Origin: Corydoras sp. C115
Taxonomy: Eukaryota; Chordata; Actinopteri; Siluriformes; Callichthyidae
Assembly: GCA_019802505.1 (NCBI GenBank)
Contig: JAFMOC010000090.1
Coordinates: 416,001-480,000 of the forward strand
Length of the DNA stretch: 64,000 nucleotides
Direction of reading: 5' to 3'
Shown here: piece by piece, positions 60,838-64,000 of the stretch
Layout of the letters: the number at the start of each line of letters is the position of its first letter
Numbering within the stretch: position 1 is the first letter of the stretch
Made by a program: the position numbers and the translations under genes
Notes under the pieces: model-generated
What the model was told of the DNA's origin: nothing
Databases searched by the model: none
The model's input: only the letters and a program-made list of their open reading frames with translations

Positions 60838-62013
60838 AAGTGTGCAAATATAACAATATAAAGTCTAATATGCAATCAACTTTTTAGTATGCTATTTTAA
60901 AATGAGAAATTCTGATATAGTGTTATTTAATCCCAAAGAGTTAAAGAGTTTGGGTGCTACACAGTAGGAAAATGGTAGGGCATTAACAGAGGTTTAAAAC
61001 CTCCCTGAATGAACTCTTGAACTGGAGGCCATTTTAAATGGAACATCCACACTACACCTTTACCTAAAAAAAAGAAAACATGGCGTTTACAGGCAGTAAA
61101 ATACAACCTCAAATAAAAACGTGAAAAATAAGCCAATAATCATGTAATTTTGATGAGTACCAACTTTTAAACTGGTTGTGTGAAATTTTACGTCAAATGA
61201 CATTTGGAATAAGACATGTGGTTACGAACAGTCCCTGGTTTTCTTTCTAGTTTTATTTTTAATTCATGTTTACGAGAAAATTGCTGTAATAATAATAAAA
61301 AAAAAAAACTTTAAAATTCTACGTACTGTCTACGCCACTAAAAATGTCTATATTAAGGTATCTATCGCCCTCTGCTGGACAGATGCGGTGAGGTAAGCAT
61401 TTACGCTAATAATTTTATTTTATTTTTTTAAAGTGTTTTTATTATAAGTTTTATAATAATAAATTATTTAGGCTTGCTGTATTCTGAACCTGACTAGGTA
61501 TAGAACAGAGGAGTACTGTATGGAGCTTTAGCATGTTGTGGTAGCACTCTTGTCCAGTGTGACCCTGTAAAGGTTAGCAACTCTCAAGACCATCAGACTT
61601 CCTCTTTAATGTAAATTAGTTGGTGGCACACACCGAGGAAGCATCTTCTCACCTACTGAACAAAGTGTAAAAACCATGTGAGATGTTCTTAATTAATAAA
61701 TTGTGATATGAGGGAACCTCTCTGCGACCCAAGTAGATGATTAAAAGAGTATAATGAATGAATGCTCTAAATTGCCCCATATACTGTGTGTATTTGGTGT
61801 GCCCCTGCGACCCTAGTAAAGTAGTAGTGGTTACCACTTTTGTCTCTTAGCACTGGGGATCCAGGTTCAAATCTCCATCTGTGTGCAGTTTCCGCGTGGG
61901 TTACTGATAACCGTCCAGGTTCTCCAGTTTGCTCTCACAGTCCAAAAACATGGATTCAAGGTGAATTGGCTGCTTTAAATTCCACTATTTAAATATATAT
62001 ATATAAATAGTGA
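60643..62013. other. Intergenic with poly-A tract and SINE relic
   Basis: A poly-A run lies at about 60797-60836 and a diverged plus-strand SINE relic at about 61835-61985 (GTGGTTACCACTTTTGTCTC, then CAGTCCAAAAACATGGATTC). No gene is seen. Confidence 0.5.
61365..61378 (-). promoter_or_regulatory. CTCF-like motif, reverse orientation
   Basis: The plus strand TCGCCCTCTGCTGG is the reverse form of the CTCF core with one mismatch. It lies beyond the last GTPase and points towards the forward motifs at 20 and 40 kb. Confidence 0.3.
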
Positions 62014-62382
62014 GGGTGGCACGGTGGCTTAGTGGTTAGCATGTTCTCCTCTCAGCGCTAGGCATTCCCGGTTCGAATCCCCATCTGGGTGGAGTTTCCA
62101 TGTTCTCCCCGTGTCGCGTAGGTTTCCTCCGGGTTCTCCGGTTTCCTCCCACAGTCCAAAAACATGGTCAAGGCAATTGAGTTCTCCAAATTGCCCCATA
62201 TAGTGTGTGTATGTGTGCGTGTGAGTGAGCGTGTGCCCAGCGATAGATTGGCGCCCTGTCCTGGGTGTATCTGCCCAGCACCCAAAACGTCATCCCCTGG
62301 ATGGGCATGGGGAACCCCCCCCCCCCCCCCCCCGAACCTAATATAGGATAAAGCGGAAGATGATGGATGGATGGATGGATGA
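62014..62382 (+). mobile_element. SINE (DANA/Mermaid type), full length with poly-C and GATG tail
   Basis: Head, box A, exact box B and body are present. The GGGGAACC block has expanded to a poly-C run at about 62316-62333, and the tail is (GATG)n instead of (GAAT)n. Confidence 0.85.
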
Positions 62383-64000
62383 TTTCATAAGAACTTGTTT
62401 CTGATTAGAATTGTGGAATGTTAAGTGTAAGATTGTTTAGTTGGTATTGTATGTGGTATTCCTTTGTTTGTTCTGATCTGTAAAATGTCCTCATGTATCA
62501 TAATGTATCACTAATTATCGTATAAGCCTTTCCAAGTATCTTATTATTACATATTATATTTGCAGTTTTCTGCAAAAAATGTAGACAGAAAAAGTTTCAA
62601 TCAATAGTCGGATGTTGAAAACATTTTATTAAATAACATGAATCATTAACATTTCTTAAAGCTGAATTCCCCAGTGTTGATGAAGTGATAAGTGCTTTCG
62701 AGGGGAAAGATAAAAAAAAGACCTTTACACAGTAAATACACACTAAGGAATCAAACGTCCTCCAGCATTTACATCCATCGTGTCAATGACAAGCTAGAAT
62801 TATCGATCTAAAAAATCTAATTTAATGCCTCTAATTTATAATCCGTTACTTAAATTTCCATCAATCGACATGAATAATAAATAACATCATCTTTATTATG
62901 AAACAGTTTCAATACAAATTACTTCAGTAGTCAAATTCTTCAGTGGCCAGCACAGTTTAACATTTAAATTAGAATTTGGTGTCAACTTTTGCACTTTTCT
63001 GCAAACTTCCATCATAAAGTTCATTGGTTCTAGTGGTTCACGTCTGATTTGACACATATCTCTGAATGCCTTATATCAAAACAGAGCTGAATCACCTTTG
63101 GATAAATGATTTGCCTAAAAGTGCACTATGCAGAGAAGAACCCGACTAAGTTGTTAGTTATTAGGTATAGTGAGCGTGTAAGTTGTATTGGTTTAAACAC
63201 ATAACTTTTTAGCACAGCATGCAGAGGCTTTCAGCTCTCATGTCATGGGAGGGTGGCACTCCCGCAAGCTTGTATGATTTTTTTTTTTTTTTTCTGATGG
63301 ACTTGTGAGATTCGGGAAGGTTGAGAACGCATGCTGTTACATCATAGGAATTAACCAGACCACACAGGATATGTACTGTCTTTTGGAGGAGTCGAATTTG
63401 TTGTACTTTACTTCAAATCTCATTACATGGTTGGATTCTGTTGGCTGTTCGAGTCACAATCTTGCACACGTTTGGATTTAAAGGCAAAGGGAAGAAATGT
63501 GCTGATTTTTACAATATTTGTAAAGAAAGGAGACAGGTTTGTCCTGTGTGATTTAGTTTTGTGGTTATTTGTGTACACATATGCTCACAGTAGTACTTTT
63601 GACATCATTAAGCTGCAAAATCTGACCAGCAAGGATTATCCCTGCCACTTGATGGCGACAAAAACAAAGTGACACAGCACAAGCAAATTTCTATCAAATG
63701 TTTTCCCTTTTAAAGAAACTAACCAGTATGTACAACATGAGTGACCAGCAATAACTTATTGCAGACGTTGCTTCTAGGCTCACACGAACGGTTTAAAGAA
63801 CATCAGTTTCTCTTTCATTCATAAATACCCATTCACACTGACCCCGGCCCTGTTCCAGATCGTCTGTATACTGCTTTCAACCTGTGGCTTGAAAATATGT
63901 GCCAAATAGGGGCATAACTAGGACTACGGAGTGACACACGTCTTTAGTGGTGTATTAAAACATTTAGAGCAGGGCCTTTCATTCTTTCAGCAAAGGATTT
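62383..64000. other. End of window; possible 3' untranslated region of a minus-strand gene
   Basis: On the minus strand an AATAAA (plus TTTATT at about 62625) is followed upstream by 1.3 kb of moderately complex, repeat-poor sequence, as in a long 3' untranslated region. No coding exon reaches the window. Purely suggestive. Confidence 0.25.

Overview
The window comes from a ray-finned fish genome, most probably an ostariophysan (catfish, characin or cyprinoid group). I base this on AT-rich DNA with vertebrate splice signals, long TA/CA/GATA microsatellites, fish-type LINE fragments, and at least thirteen fairly well-preserved copies of a tRNA-derived SINE of the DANA/Mermaid type. No species can be named from sequence alone.

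The dominant content is a one-strand (+) tandem array of GIMAP/AIG1-type GTPase genes (immune-associated nucleotide-binding proteins). They fall into four structural classes, which I call A, B, C and D. From 1 to 8.0 kb lie D-type genes: D1 (605-1485), D2 (2648-4166, four exons, with an extra N-terminal membrane helix), a mosaic of D fragments mixed with L1 retrotransposon sequence (about 5.3-7.0 kb), and the broken copy D3 (7076-8022). D proteins end in a long charged helix and an amphipathic tail.

From 8 to 20 kb the order is a segmental duplication, a nest of retrotransposons (L1, CR1/L2-type tail, SINE, possible hAT piece), then an intact minus-strand caspase-6-like gene (12683-16431, six coding exons). 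Its active-site pentapeptide is QACAG and its inter-subunit linker has no Asp. The intergenic stretch up to 21.3 kb carries two CTCF-like motifs.

From 21.3 to 57.2 kb there is an ordered array built from a repeated cassette: short first exon, A, B, C. Unit 0 has A0 and a relic of B. Unit 1 has A1, B1 and C1. Unit 2 has a first exon, B2 and a relic of C. Units 3 and 4 are complete. Every GTPase exon in the array begins at a phase-1 acceptor. Convincing short first exons (ATG plus a few codons, phase-1 donor, TATA box in three of five) are seen once per unit. This makes it possible that one promoter per unit feeds alternative GTPase terminal exons. All four A proteins end in a CaaX-like box (CTIL, CTVQ, CTIQ, CVVQ). 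B proteins end in hydrophobic membrane anchors, and C proteins end in short amphipathic helices.

From 57.2 kb to the end I see no convincing gene, only SINEs, homopolymers, short tandem repeats and AT-rich DNA. The last 1.4 kb may be the 3' untranslated end of a minus-strand gene lying beyond the window.
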